From positions 1,240,001 to 1,304,000 of the forward strand of contig OY755187.1 of the NCBI GenBank assembly GCA_963576735.1: DNA of 64,000 nt, given 5' to 3'. Below are positions 37,939 to 48,819 of this stretch, one piece after another. The translations under genes were made by a program, and so were the position numbers. Positions within the stretch are counted from its first letter, which is position 1; the number at the start of each line of letters is the position of its first letter. The DNA is from Bedellia somnulentella (taxonomy: Eukaryota; Arthropoda; Insecta; Lepidoptera; Bedelliidae). The notes below the pieces were generated by a model. That model saw nothing but the letters and a program-made list of their open reading frames with translations, did no database searches and was not told where the DNA came from.

Positions 37939-38170
37939 CTGTATAGTGCCGGCTTAGAATAGCACTACTCCGTTTCTACCGATGGGTGAACGTAAGATGC
38001 GATTAACGGTATTGGGGCTTTTAAGGGATTTTTGGGCGATGCGGTTGGAGACCCATCACCAAAAACCTTTATTTCACCATCTTTTCCCCATGCAACTTCC
38101 AAAAGTGGCTGAGGAATTTCTAATTCCCTAGCTCTGATTTATAGCCGTGAGTATATGTATGTATGTATGT
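37939..38170 (+). mobile_element. SINE-A copy with 13-bp target duplication
   Basis: AAGAGATAGAATG is present at 37926-37938 and 38171-38183. The SINE between runs from its head to (TATG)n. Confidence 0.92.
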
Positions 38171-38421
38171 AAGAGATAGAATGTTACCGTTATGATTGTG
38201 TAGAGCTCAGACAAATGCAATTGAATGCTCGTTTCTGTTTCTTAAACATCTTTTCTTAAAGTCAGCGGTCACGCCATAAATTCTCGAAAGTGTGTTATTG
38301 ATAGAACGAAGGCCTGTTGAATCGAATTCTGTTAAATCTCATTCATATTCAACCAAATCAAATCCTTTGGTTATAATCTGTATCCTATAACTCTACGGAA
38401 ATTAAAGTAGTAACATATATT

Positions 38422-38666
38422 CATACATACATAAACTCACGGCTGTAAATCCCTAGAAGGGGTAGCCAGAACTAAGAAATTAGATATTCCTCAGACATTT
38501 TTGGAAAGTTGGGTGGGGAAAAGATGGTAAAATAAAGGTTGTTGGTGATGGGTCTCCAACCGCATCGCCCAAAAATCCCTTAAAAGCCCCAATACCGTTA
38601 GTCGCCTCTTACGTACACCCACCGGAAGAAATAGGGTAGTGCTATTCTAAGCCGACACTATACAGC
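38422..38666 (-). mobile_element. SINE-A copy
   Basis: Full-length minus copy ending GCCGACACTATACAGC. Confidence 0.88.
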
Positions 38667-38907
38667 AAAGTAGTAAGTTTAACAGATATTTTTGTAGGGC
38701 TCATTTATTTTAAAAACCTACACTTTCCGCAATCAAATGTTATCTGAGAAGTTATCCAGTCCCAGATGAGTTCCAGTGAACTTGTATTTTAGCGATAACA
38801 AAGCAGCGAAGCCCAGAGCGGCGATATAATATGAATCTTATTGTATACTCGCACGTATTGCTAAAAAATCTCATGATATTTCAACATTAGAATGAATAAT
38901 TTAAATC

Positions 38908-39018
38908 TTTTTGTTCATGAAAACCTCATGTGAGATTATTACTTATTACTAATAAATAAAGGAAAGAAAAATTTCGACACAGGCGGGATTCGAACCCGCG
39001 ACCTCGGATATACGCCCT
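38908..39018 (-). mobile_element. SINE-C copy (5'-truncated)
   Basis: TTTTTGTTCATGAAAACCTC through GGATTCGAACCCGCGACC. The A-box region is missing. Confidence 0.8.
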
Positions 39019-39124
39019 AATCAGGATAATGGGTTGAACTGAACTAATGAAATTATTATACTTTGGCTGATCCTTGATATGTGTAGGTCGTAGCCATATC
39101 GTAGATTTAAACACAACATGAAAC

Positions 39125-39281
39125 CACAGGTGTCGTTAGAGGCGATTAAGGGTATTGGGGTTTTTGTTAGATTTTTGGGCGATGCGGTTGGAGACCCATC
39201 ACCAAAAACTTTTATTTCTAATTCCTTAGCTCTGGCTACCCTTTCTAGGGATTTATAGCTGTGAGTGTTTGTATGTATATT
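39125..39281 (+). mobile_element. SINE-A copy (internally deleted)
   Basis: GTGTCGTTAGAGGCGATTAAGG to GTGAGTGTTTGTATGTAT. The head and a central piece are missing. Confidence 0.8.
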
Positions 39282-39282
39282 C

Positions 39283-39500
39283 ATTCTTACTTACCTTTAC
39301 TCACGCTCATTATTCCCATTGAGATAGACAGAGACAATCGATCGCCACTTCATCGACTTGATAAATCTCTCTTTCTTCTTTTACATTCACTATTCTTATA
39401 TTACATGCTCGATTATTCCTCTTTCTTATGACCCCTGCCTGTAAAAAAACGTTTTCTGTGTCATCCTGTATTTCGAACATGGATTTTCCGCCCACGTTTA
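39283..39500 (-). mobile_element. RTE LINE, internally deleted 3' fragment
   Basis: Minus-strand remnant. KSMFEIQDDTEN parallels the KTMVFEIQED segment of the RTE protein. The sequence then jumps to a diverged version of its last 45 residues, ending LSQWE where intact copies have SAYPNGN. Confidence 0.65.
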
Positions 39501-39521
39501 GAATGGACATACGCACAAACA

Positions 39522-39721
39522 TTTACCCACCGCTATAAATCCCTAGAAGGGGTAGCCAGAGCTAGAGAATAAGAAATTCCTCACCCACTTTTGAAAAGTT
39601 GAGTGGAGAAAACCGCATCGCCCAAGCATCCCTTAAAAGCGCCAATACCGTTACTCGCCGCTTACGTACACTCACTGCAAGAAATAGGGTAGTGCTATTC
39701 TAAGCCGACACTACACAGCAT
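39522..39721 (-). mobile_element. SINE-A copy (internal deletion)
   Basis: ATTTACCCACCGCTATAAATCC to GCCGACACTACACAGC, lacking the AAGATGG...GGTCTCC section. Confidence 0.83.
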
Positions 39722-40123
39722 TTAAAACGTCATTTAAAATACTGTAAAAATAAGGTTTTAGATAAAACTCAGACTGCAAGTACAATCAGAGCAATTTCAG
39801 TGAGAACGTGACCGGGAATACGTACATCCGCTGAACTCGTCTGATCCGATCTGAGACCAAATGAAAACAAACTTTAGAAAAACAAGAAAAACTTTAAATT
39901 TTCAGTATTTCAAACTATCTTCTTACAATCTACTTTCTTATTTGGTTGTATATATTAATAAAACTGCTATAAAAATGGCTAACTAATTTTGGGTATAAAG
40001 GTCGAAAGCATTAATTAGTTGCACAGTTCAAATTCTTAAGAATATCTGGTTATTCTAAATATCTTTAACAAGCAGAAGAGTTACCTTTAGAGTACTTACT
40101 TTTTGCATAGAATCAAGCAAATG
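39722..40123. other. no recognised feature
   Basis: Non-repetitive AT-rich stretch between repeats. No convincing frame. Confidence 0.45.
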
Positions 40124-40169
40124 GTACATACATAAAAACATACACTCACACCATAAATGCCTAGGACGG

Positions 40170-43100
40170 AAACACACAAGACCATTAACCCGGCCCCGGG
40201 GGAAATAGAGTCGTCTTCTCTATTACCCACCGGGGTAATTCCAGTCCGGCGCGTCCACGTCGCGGGAGTGGGCACCCCTCTCTCCAGTAGGCCGGAGTGA
40301 GTCGGTGGCAAAGTTCGGCAGGGACCCAGTTCTGCGGGGTATATCGTGGAGCCCATGCCCAGGGTTACGGGTGAAGACCTCAACGGCTGAGAAGGCGGAA
40401 GTGGAATCCATTGGTACGGCTGATCAGGCGGAGGAGGCATTAGGGGGGTTTTATTGCGAGCGATCCCTCGCACGGTACGCAAAGACTGCACCGATATAGA
40501 AGACGGGCACCGCCAGATATGGCAAATGTCCCGGCAACTGTGGCGGTACAGCAAGGCATCGTAAAATGCCTCAAAAGGCGCATGTCAGGATCCACTAAGT
40601 GATTTGCGGCTATTTACTGCATCTTTCATTCCCTGTCAGCCGTATTGGTCTTCCAATCCGTTGACGCCTGGGAGTGGCAGACGAGGGAGTGGGTTTGCAC
40701 CTGCGCACATGTTCACCCACTATAATAAACTCACGCGCTGATGACACCCGGCAGTAACTGGACACTGAGAGTGCAAGCCCTGCGGCGATGGAGCGTTGGT
40801 GGTGAGAATTCGAACTGGTTGTTCGGTTCTTAGCTGATTCTCTGCACGCAGGCGGTCAGGCGAGAGTGGTCGCTCCTGGATTCGACTGAGGCGGGAAGAC
40901 AGGTTCGGCAGCACGCCTGATGACAAAGCAGCCCTATTTAGGATCGCTCTGCTTTCCCCAATCCGGGGAGGGGTCTAGAAAAGGTGGCCTAAACATAGTC
41001 TGTCTCAAACCTCACCTAGATGGCAAACCGCGGTCATCTGGGCACCAACTAATCGCGGTCAGAAGTCACAGAAGAAAAATAAAACTAATGTTAATCTTAA
41101 TATAGCTGCCTGGAATGTGAGGACCCTCTTGGATAGTGACCAAAACTTGTGTCCCGAAAGGAAAACTGCGCTCATAGCTCGCGAACTGGCGCGCTATAAC
41201 ATCGACATAGCTGCAATCAGCGAGACGCACCTGTTGGACAGTGGGGAGCTCTGTGAGCCATTAGGTGGCTACACTTACTACTGGATAGGGAAGCCCGCAA
41301 CCGAAAAGGCCGCTAGTGGCGTGGGATTTGCTGTGAAGAACGCTCTAGCAAGATTAATGTTGGAGCATCCAAAAGGAATCAATGATAGGCTCATGACATT
41401 GCGTCTTCACTTGGCTCATCGAAAGTACCTGCATATAGTGAGTGTATACGCCCCTACTCTAACTTCACCTGATGACGACAAGGAACAATTTTATGAAGAC
41501 CTGCGCAAAATACTGCACGCTTTACCGTCCGGTGATAAGCTTATTGTGCTTGGTGACTTCAATGCGCGTGTTGGTACGGATCATGATGCCTGGAAAGATG
41601 TGTTAGGGCGGCACGGCATTGGGAAGTGTAACGCCAATGGAACCACGCTGCTAACCTTGTGTGCTGAACTTAACCTAAGTATCACAAACACTTTTTTCCG
41701 GCTGCCCGAAAAATACAAGACGTCCTGGATGCATCCGCGCTCCAAACATTGGCATCTTCTAGACTACATCATAGTTCGAAGAGAGGACCTGAAAGATGTT
41801 CTTATAACAAGAGCCATGCGAGGAGCAGAAGGGTGGACAGATCACCGTCTAATAAGATCAAAGATGAGGCTAAACATCAAGCCTCCACGCAGACACCAGC
41901 ATAAGATCCCGGCGAGATTAGCATTTACCAAACTCGTCCACAACGCAGAAACGCGGCGCAAACTTGACGCTGAATTTGGTGATGTGTACTCTAGTACGGA
42001 GGAAGGAGCGTCTATTGATGAAGGATGGCGACTTTATGCTAAAACCCTTTATGAAATCTCTCAGCGAGTAGTAGGAAAGCCGGAGAAGAAAAATCAAGAC
42101 TGGTTCGATGACTCCGACGCACAAATACGGAAACTGGTTGAAGATTCAAGACGCGCCTTGCGAAATCCGTCCAGTACTGGACATCGCAGAGCCATACAGC
42201 AGGAACTCAAAGCAAAAATACGCGAATTGAAGAACTGGTGGTGGAAAAATAAATCAGTGGAGCTGCAAATTCTTGCTGACAGTAATCAGACGGGGAAATT
42301 CTTCGAGGGTCTTAAAAGTGTCTTTGGACCCAGAAGCAGGAAAACCGCCCCAGTTCTCTCAAAAGACAAATCCGCGCGGCTGACAGATCCCACTGAAGTG
42401 CTTCTCCGTTGGGCAGAGCATTTTAAAGATGTTCTGAATCCCGGTACACAGGGAGCTGATCTGTCATACATAGACACGCTAGAGGACCTGCCCATAGCGT
42501 CAGAACTCGATGACCCGCCGTCTTTCAGCGAGTTCGACGAAGCCATCCACCGGCTGAAGAATGGCAAGTCTCCTGGCTCAGATAGTCTGCCTTCAGAAGT
42601 GTTTAAATACGGGGGACCCCACATCAAAAACAGACTGTTTGAGCTGGTACGTAGCATATGGGAACTGGAAATCATACCTCAAGACTGGAAGGATGCCTCC
42701 ATCTGCAAGCTGTACAAGGGAAAAGGGGACCTATCAGAATGCGGCTCTTATAGAGGCATATCACTTCTCTCTGCGGCTGGCAAGATATTATCTCATATAA
42801 TAAATAGGCGTCTCAGTGTATTGGCTGAGCGCATTCTTCCGGAGAGTCAGTGTGGTTTTCGTCCCAAACGATGCACGGTTGATGCCATCTTTGTGGTCAA
42901 GCAGTTACAAGAAAAAAGCCTTGAACAACACCGTGATCTCTATATGTGTTTTGTGGATCTTGAGAAAGCGTTCGATAGAGTTCCAAGAACTGCCCTGTGG
43001 ACGATACTGAAGAAGACCGGATGTCCCGAGAAGTTTGCTAACCTGGTGCGACAATTCCACGAAGGGATGATGGCACGGGTTCGACATGAAACTCAGTTTA

Positions 43101-43488
43101 CGGAACAGTTCCCGGTTACAAGCGGTGTTAAGCAGGGTTGCGTCATGGCTCCAACGCTCTTTGCCCTCTACTTCGCTGTTGTCATGACAGATGCTTTGAA
43201 GAACTGCAGCGGACAGATTGAAATCAATGTCAGGTCCGATAAGAGTGTTTTTGACTTGAGCGGACATGTTTGAATGTAACCGTCTTGAGGAACTTGACGC
43301 CAAACGCCTCGCTCGAAAGACACGCCCCAAGGTCTCCTACAACTACACTACAAACGCAAGCGGTCAGTTGGAGTGCAGCATATGCAGCCGCACGTTTAAG
43401 ACGAAATTCGGCTTCGCAAGTCACCTCCGAGCACACGCCAGGAACTGACAGGATGTCGCCGTCGACGGATACGTCGTGGAGGACATCA
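40170..43488 (+). mobile_element. LINE with APE endonuclease, RT and C2H2 finger, near full-length
   Basis: 3319 bp with an 11-bp target duplication. A GC-rich 5' leader of about 750 bp precedes the ORF region at 40920. GC content and codon use differ sharply from the surrounding AT-rich DNA. The 3' end is GGAGGACATCA without poly(A). An internal deletion removes the reverse transcriptase catalytic box. Confidence 0.9.
40920..43448 (+). pseudogene. LINE protein: endonuclease + reverse transcriptase + zinc finger, deleted
   Basis: The ORF probably starts at 40920 (MTKQPYLGSLCFPQ). It shifts frame at an A-run near 41075 and is then open from 41117 to 43273 (718 codons). The endonuclease shows AAWNVRTLL, ISETHLL, VYAPT, VLGDFNARVG and WTDHRLI. 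The reverse transcriptase shows KNGKSPGSDSLPSEV, YRGISLLSAAGKI, CGFRPKRCTVDAIF, FVDLEKAFDRV and SGVKQGCVMAPTLFALYF. After [18 protein letters not shown] the sequence jumps (frame change near 43268) to [22 protein letters not shown], a C2H2 finger. YADD and the thumb are missing, so the product cannot be active. Confidence 0.88.
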
Positions 43489-43738
43489 GCCTAGGACGGG
43501 TAACCAAATTTGGAAGTTGATAGGGGAGAAGATGATAGAAATAAAGTATCGTTGCTAATGGGTGTCCAATCGCATCGCGCAAACCACTTAAAAAGCCCCA
43601 TACTCTTAGTCGCCATGGGTAGTGACATTCTAAGCCGGCACTACACGGCAAATAAGCCGGCAAGAAAATAGAAGACTTCAGAATGATCTCGCTACCAACC
43701 TTCTTTTGTTACACTATGTTTCTGCATGTATGTTAGTA

Positions 43739-43987
43739 CATACATACGTACATATACTTACGGCTATAAATCCCTAGAAGGGGTAGCCAGAGCTAAGGAA
43801 TTAGAAATTCCTCAGCCACTTTTGGAAAGTTGAGTGGGTAAAAGATGGTAAAATAAAGGTTGTTGGCGATGGATCTCCAACCGCATCGCCCAAATATCCC
43901 TTTAAAGCCCCAATACCGTTAGTCGCCTCTTGCGTACACCCACCCGAAGAAATGGGGTAGTGCTATTCCAAGTCGACACTACACAGC
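43739..43987 (-). mobile_element. SINE-A copy
   Basis: Full-length minus copy from the TACATACGTACATATAC tail to GTCGACACTACACAGC. Confidence 0.88.
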
Positions 43988-44394
43988 AAAGTATAGTTAG
44001 TATAATATTGTATTATTTATAGTTACACCAATATGAACTAATAAAGGCTCTATGGGTGTTTTATCTCTGTCTATGAACGATGTAATCCATCACGCGCAAT
44101 AATGCCAGCCAAACTGAATAAGCGGATTACTGGCACAAATATTGACACATCGTTTTGTGAATTACATATTTGTTTTCTTTACTTTTATTTGATATATTAT
44201 TTGTAAGAATTTTGTTATTAATTGAAGTAATCTTTGGACTGATGAGCACTAGGAAAATATTTTCGGGGTCGCAGAGTCGTTTATTCACTGAGAGTTTAAA
44301 TGTTTATGTTATTCGTAAGGTATTTTATGTGGAGTAGTGTATATTGTTGGTCTCACATCGGAGTTAATAATCCAAAATGCCTTGAATAATAAAA
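43988..44394. other. no recognised feature
   Basis: AT-rich, without a supported gene or repeat. Confidence 0.45.
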
Positions 44395-44510
44395 AAAGAT
44401 TTACTAATAAATAAAGAATAAATAAAGGAAAGAAAAATTTCGACACAGGCGGGAATCAAACCCGCGACCTCAGGTATACGCCCCGACGCTCTGCCAACTA
44501 AGCAAAAAAA
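44395..44510 (-). mobile_element. SINE-C copy
   Basis: ACTAATAAATAAAGAATAAA to CGACGCTCTGCCAACTAAGC, with B-box-like GGGAATCAAACCCGCGACC. Confidence 0.82.
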
Positions 44511-44805
44511 AGTTTTCTTTATACCTTTTAATAACAAAAAAATTTTATAAATATTCAGTTTTCAAAAGTACATAATATTCGTTTTAACCTAGTTAGTTAT
44601 TTTAAGTACAAAATATAACATTTTCCTGTTCCTGAGCTAGGTAATTTACCTGTATTTCAGGCAACAATAAACAAAAAAGGCTTAAACTATCAGTTTTCAT
44701 ATAGTGGTATTGGTAAGTAGTGTATAAATTATTATCAGAATCGATTGTATCTAACTAATTGTATTATTATGATAAAAAAAACATCTTATATTAATATAAA
44801 TCTTT

Positions 44806-44960
44806 TTGTTCATGAAAACCTGATGTGGGAATTATTACTAATAAATAAAGAATAAATAAAGGAAAGAAAAATTTCGATACAGGCGGGGACAAATTTCGAC
44901 ACACCCGCCTGTGTCGAAATTTTTCTTTCCTTTATTTATTCTTTATTTATCATCTTATAT
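44806..44960 (-). mobile_element. SINE-C copy forming a near-perfect palindrome
   Basis: 44806-44887 is the 3' half in minus orientation, to ACAGGCGGGG. 44890-44956 then reads back as CCCGCCTGTGTCGAAATTTT and TTTATTTATTCTTTATTTAT in plus orientation. Twin-priming-like inversion. Confidence 0.8.
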
Positions 44961-45198
44961 TAACTTATTATATTAAGCCATTCCTCTGATTCAGTGTATG
45001 TACGATTTAATAGCGACAAATATATTTATATCGGCCACATTATTAATTCTAAAAATGGGTAGTACTTATAATACTTTGTGATTACATTTATTTATCTATT
45101 TATGTGCATCACACTACAGACATGAAACAATACATGATAAATAACATGCTGAAGGCCTTATATTGTAGGACCAATGTCCCTGATTGTGTGTTGACAAC

Positions 45199-45450
45199 AT
45201 ACATACATACATATACTCACGGCTGTTAATCCCTAGAAGGGGTAGCCAGAGCTAAGGAATTAGAAATTCCTCAGCCACCTTTGGAAATGTGAGTGGGGAA
45301 AAGTAGGTAAAAATAAAGGTTGTTGGTGATGGGTCTCCAACCGTATCGTCCAAAAATCCCTTAGAAGCCCCAATACCGTTAGTCGCCTCTTACGTACACC
45401 TACCGGAAGAAATAGGGTAGTGCTATTCTAAGCCGACACTACACTGCACA
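45199..45450 (-). mobile_element. SINE-A copy
   Basis: Full-length minus copy ending GCCGACACTACACTGC. Confidence 0.88.
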
Positions 45451-45454
45451 TCTT

Positions 45455-45842
45455 TTTAAATTATTGTGTGTCAACGTCTTCTCTTAAATATTTATAAAAT
45501 ACACTTGTTAATAATATTGTGAAAAATCTAACAAAACAGAATAATATAAAACAACAACTTAGGAAAAAGAGTAGTAGTATTAAGAGTCTAAATTTTGGAA
45601 CTTTACTTTTGTATGTTTTGAAATACATTTCTTATTTGTGATCTAAAACGGTTGAGACCCACAAAAATGTCAAGTCTATTGTTCAAACTATTATATGGGG
45701 TCTCATATGAATGAATGGGTAGTGCTGAGCTCTTAGGTGTTTACAAATATGTAAATTAGAAGTGTTTACAATTTTAAAAATCCCCATTTCTTCCTAAAAA
45801 GCAATAGTCAAGCTAAAACTATGAATTAATCGACTCATTTTT
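45455..45842. other. no recognised feature
   Basis: AT-rich spacer without a supported gene or repeat. Confidence 0.4.
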
Positions 45843-45959
45843 GTGATGATGAGTCTCCAGCCACATCGTACATCAAACACTTCAGAGGACTAATACCCTT
45901 AGTCGCCTCGTTTGCCAAGTGATAAGTTATTGCTATTCTAAGCCGACACTACAAAGCTA
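45843..45959 (-). mobile_element. SINE-A fragment (old)
   Basis: Head half only: GATGAGTCTCCAGCCACATC to GCCGACACTACAAAGC. Confidence 0.68.
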
Positions 45960-46440
45960 CAAGATAACATTAATTAAACGGGTGTTATTTAAACGGTTAG
46001 CAAAATATTGGCATATTTGTGAGCAGAAATATTTAATTGGTAAGCTAAAATTGATAGTTGGACAGCAACTTGTGTTCAGCAAATATTAATAAATCAGTCT
46101 GCTATATATATCATTCTGAACAGCAGTATTTTTTTTTTGTACAGCTGTGTATATATCAAAGCTGCAATGAGTGACCTGTTGTTAATTTAATTTTGGTAAG
46201 CACTCAGAGAATGGGCAAAAAAATCAGTTTAGTGCCGCTTAAATTAGTCTAGCAAATAATAAATAAATATCATACTTAAAAAGCACTAAATGGGCGCATC
46301 ACTAACTGATGATTCATTTATTCATTCTCTCTCAGTAAGTAGGTTGCTATTAGTATTATAGCAGAGATATTTTGATGTAATAATAAAGAAGCCGTTTTAG
46401 TTTTATAATTATTATATTCAAGAAACTAACTTTTTTTTAT

Positions 46441-46719
46441 TTATTGTATAATTAATGCTCGTTTTAACTTTGAAGGCCGGCCACGTTTCCTCTTTTCCCC
46501 TATGGGAATATTCTTTGCTTCAATTGGAGGCACCACACGCTTTAAACGGATCGCTAAGGCAATCACGTGTTTACATACGTAGAAATTAAAAAAAAGCTGG
46601 ACAGTCACATTTTCCGTCTCTTCATTCCTTTGTTTCAATTGGCAGTGAGACAAGCCACTTACTGAAATTTTGTTTCTTGAAATCAATAAAATTTTCCCAC
46701 TGTGCGTCGAAAACTTCAC
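46441..46719 (-). pseudogene. SWIM zinc-finger / AT-hook fragment of a transposase-like protein
   Basis: 92 codons ending in VCKHVIALAIRLK and then GEKRKRGRPSKLKRALIIQ. CKHV with the following helix matches the C-terminal half of a SWIM zinc finger, and KRGRPSK is an AT-hook. SWIM fingers of this kind occur in MULE-type transposases and related insect proteins. The first CxC pair is not visible in this frame, so the finger is incomplete. Flanks are non-coding. Most likely a relic exon or decayed transposon. Confidence 0.45.
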
Positions 46720-47120
46720 AATTTGTAGCTATTTTATAACTTATTTTTCAATAAATACGCAAAAAAATTATTTAAATTGCCATCCAAATTTAAAATATGC
46801 TATACAGTCAAATAAGTTGCGTGTAGAAATGTTTTCTCTGCTGACCTAATGCACAATCTTGCTGCCTAAGTAATTATTCTGTGGAGTGACTGTTTATTTT
46901 GCAGATACAAAATAAAACTCGCTACCAGTTTGTGTTTAAATTACAGACCATTGTCATGATTATTTGAAGAACACGAATTGCAGCCTGATTTTAATTATTG
47001 CTAACAAAATCTTTGTATGCTAACCACATGATTTATTAGCGGTTATTTCTTGCAAACCTAATTTTTAAATGTCATACACAGTAATTACTTCTCTAATTGA
47101 ACTATATACTGCGCGCGTAC
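46720..47120. other. no recognised feature
   Basis: AT-rich sequence between the SWIM fragment and the next SINE. Confidence 0.4.
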
Positions 47121-47321
47121 TATGCTGTGTAGTGTCGGCTTAGAATAACACTTCCCCATTTCTGCCGGTGGGTGTACGTAAGAGGCGACTAACGGTATTG
47201 GGTTTTTTAAGGGTTTTTGGGCGATGCGGTTGGAGACCCATCACCAACATCAACAACCTTTATTTTACCATCTTTTCCCCACTCAACTTTCAAAAGTGGC
47301 TGAGGAACTTCTAGTTCCTTA

Positions 47322-47446
47322 TGCAATGATGTAATTGATAGACGAGTGTACTTGTTGGATATACGTTTATTACTGCTCAAGACTTAAGACCAACATACAA
47401 TATATAATAGCAAGAGGGGGACAAGATGCACTCGCACTACACTACA
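47322..47446 (-). repeat. 3' LTR of the non-autonomous element
   Basis: Bounded by TG and CA, with AATAAA inside (minus strand), as expected for an R region. Confidence 0.82.
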
Positions 47447-47541
47447 CCTTCCCCCTTTGCAAACAAAAAAAATATTTATCATTAACATATTTTTTAAACA
47501 AATTAATATTCATTAATCTAATCATAAGAATATAATATCAA

Positions 47542-48173
47542 TTAGCTGACCCAACAGACTTCGTACTGTCAAAAGTGTAGACTTTCACGTCGTCAAACTG
47601 AAATATTTAACTGACCTGTTGAGGGTCTCTGTCATGCGATGAGAAAAAAGGTGTTTTTCATAGTGTCCTCACAATTTTTTCACTTTATAAATTTTAAGTT
47701 TATAAGTATAGTAGTTTCGGCTGAGCATTGATTGACTCGGTGGTCAGCTGCCGAACTGCCTACTAACTGCTCGTCAATGACTCGTGTTGAGTCGAAACGC
47801 GTCGCATGTTTGTGGTTGCCTGTGGTTTTCGCTTGCGGGTGTGTGTGTGGTGCATTGTCTGCTTTTCGATTTCTTGTAAGTGGTAGAGCGGGCGGTGCAC
47901 AGTGCATGTTGCATGAAGACTGCAGGTATTATTTAGCGGAATTAAGCGAAGAAATTTATTAATATTAGCATTGATTCTTAGTCTGTTTAACCATTTTTTA
48001 AGAAAATTTATTGATGTCTTAATTTTTCTGGGATAAAAAGTGTCCTATTGTGTTAATTGGGATCATTATCTGGCTTCCTGTAAATTTTATTTTAAATACG
48101 TTCTGTGAATTAGTCTTCATTTAGCTACAAACACACAAACATCTAAACTTTCACATTTATAATATTAATAGGA
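47542..48173 (-). mobile_element. Helitron-like element inside the LTR element
   Basis: On the minus strand it begins TCCTATTAATATTATAAATG after an A and ends GGTCAGCTAA before a T, giving 5' TC, 3' CTAA and an A/T target. The middle (47720-47940) is GC-rich and unlike the ends. Confidence 0.6.
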
Positions 48174-48639
48174 TAAGGCTTAAACATAAGCTTCTCGCGC
48201 AGGTGACCTCGCTCGCCGGCCAGCGCAGCGTCTTGTCTTGCGCTTCATGCACGCGTGTAAATTTTGTTACGGAGTAATTTAAAAATTGTATTATCTTCTA
48301 AGATGTTTATTTAAATTAAGTGATGTCAAGGACAATTTTGTTTTCAATTAAATACTCTCAATCAACAACATATTTATTTGGATAAAGATTAATATTATGT
48401 TGATAAAACATTATGGCAATTATGCATTAAATTCGACCAAATTTATTTACCATAAAAATGGTTATAGTAAGTGAAACTTAAAAGTTAGACATATACTGTC
48501 GCGGGCATTTTTTTAGATCATTTATAGAGAAATAATTCTTTAACACATTTTTTGGGTAACTTAAACCGTTTACGCAGCGCACACAACGGAAGCCTTAGTA
48601 TGAATAATTATCCCCGTTTTTGCAACATTATTCGCTGAT

Positions 48640-48800
48640 AGTTTGCTCCTGTTGGTCGCAGCGTGATGATATATAGCCTAAAACCTTCCTCAATAAATAG
48701 AGTATCCAACATAAAAAGAATTTTTCAATTTGATTGGGTAGTTCCTGAGATCCTAGCGTTCAAACAAACAAACTCTTCAGTTTTATAATATTAGTATAGA
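48640..48800 (-). mobile_element. Helitron-like 5' end fragment
   Basis: The minus strand starts TCTATACTAATATTATAAA after an A, like 24559. The other end was not found. Confidence 0.45.
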
Positions 48801-48819
48801 TAAGAATGAAATATCGAAT

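Larger units (their letters stand above)
40124..43653 (-). mobile_element. SINE-A copy split by a 3.3-kb LINE
   Basis: SINE parts are 40124-40169 (tail side) and 43489-43653 (head side, ending GCCGGCACTACACGGC). An 11-bp duplication GCCTAGGACGG (40159-40169 and 43489-43499) frames the LINE. Confidence 0.9.
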
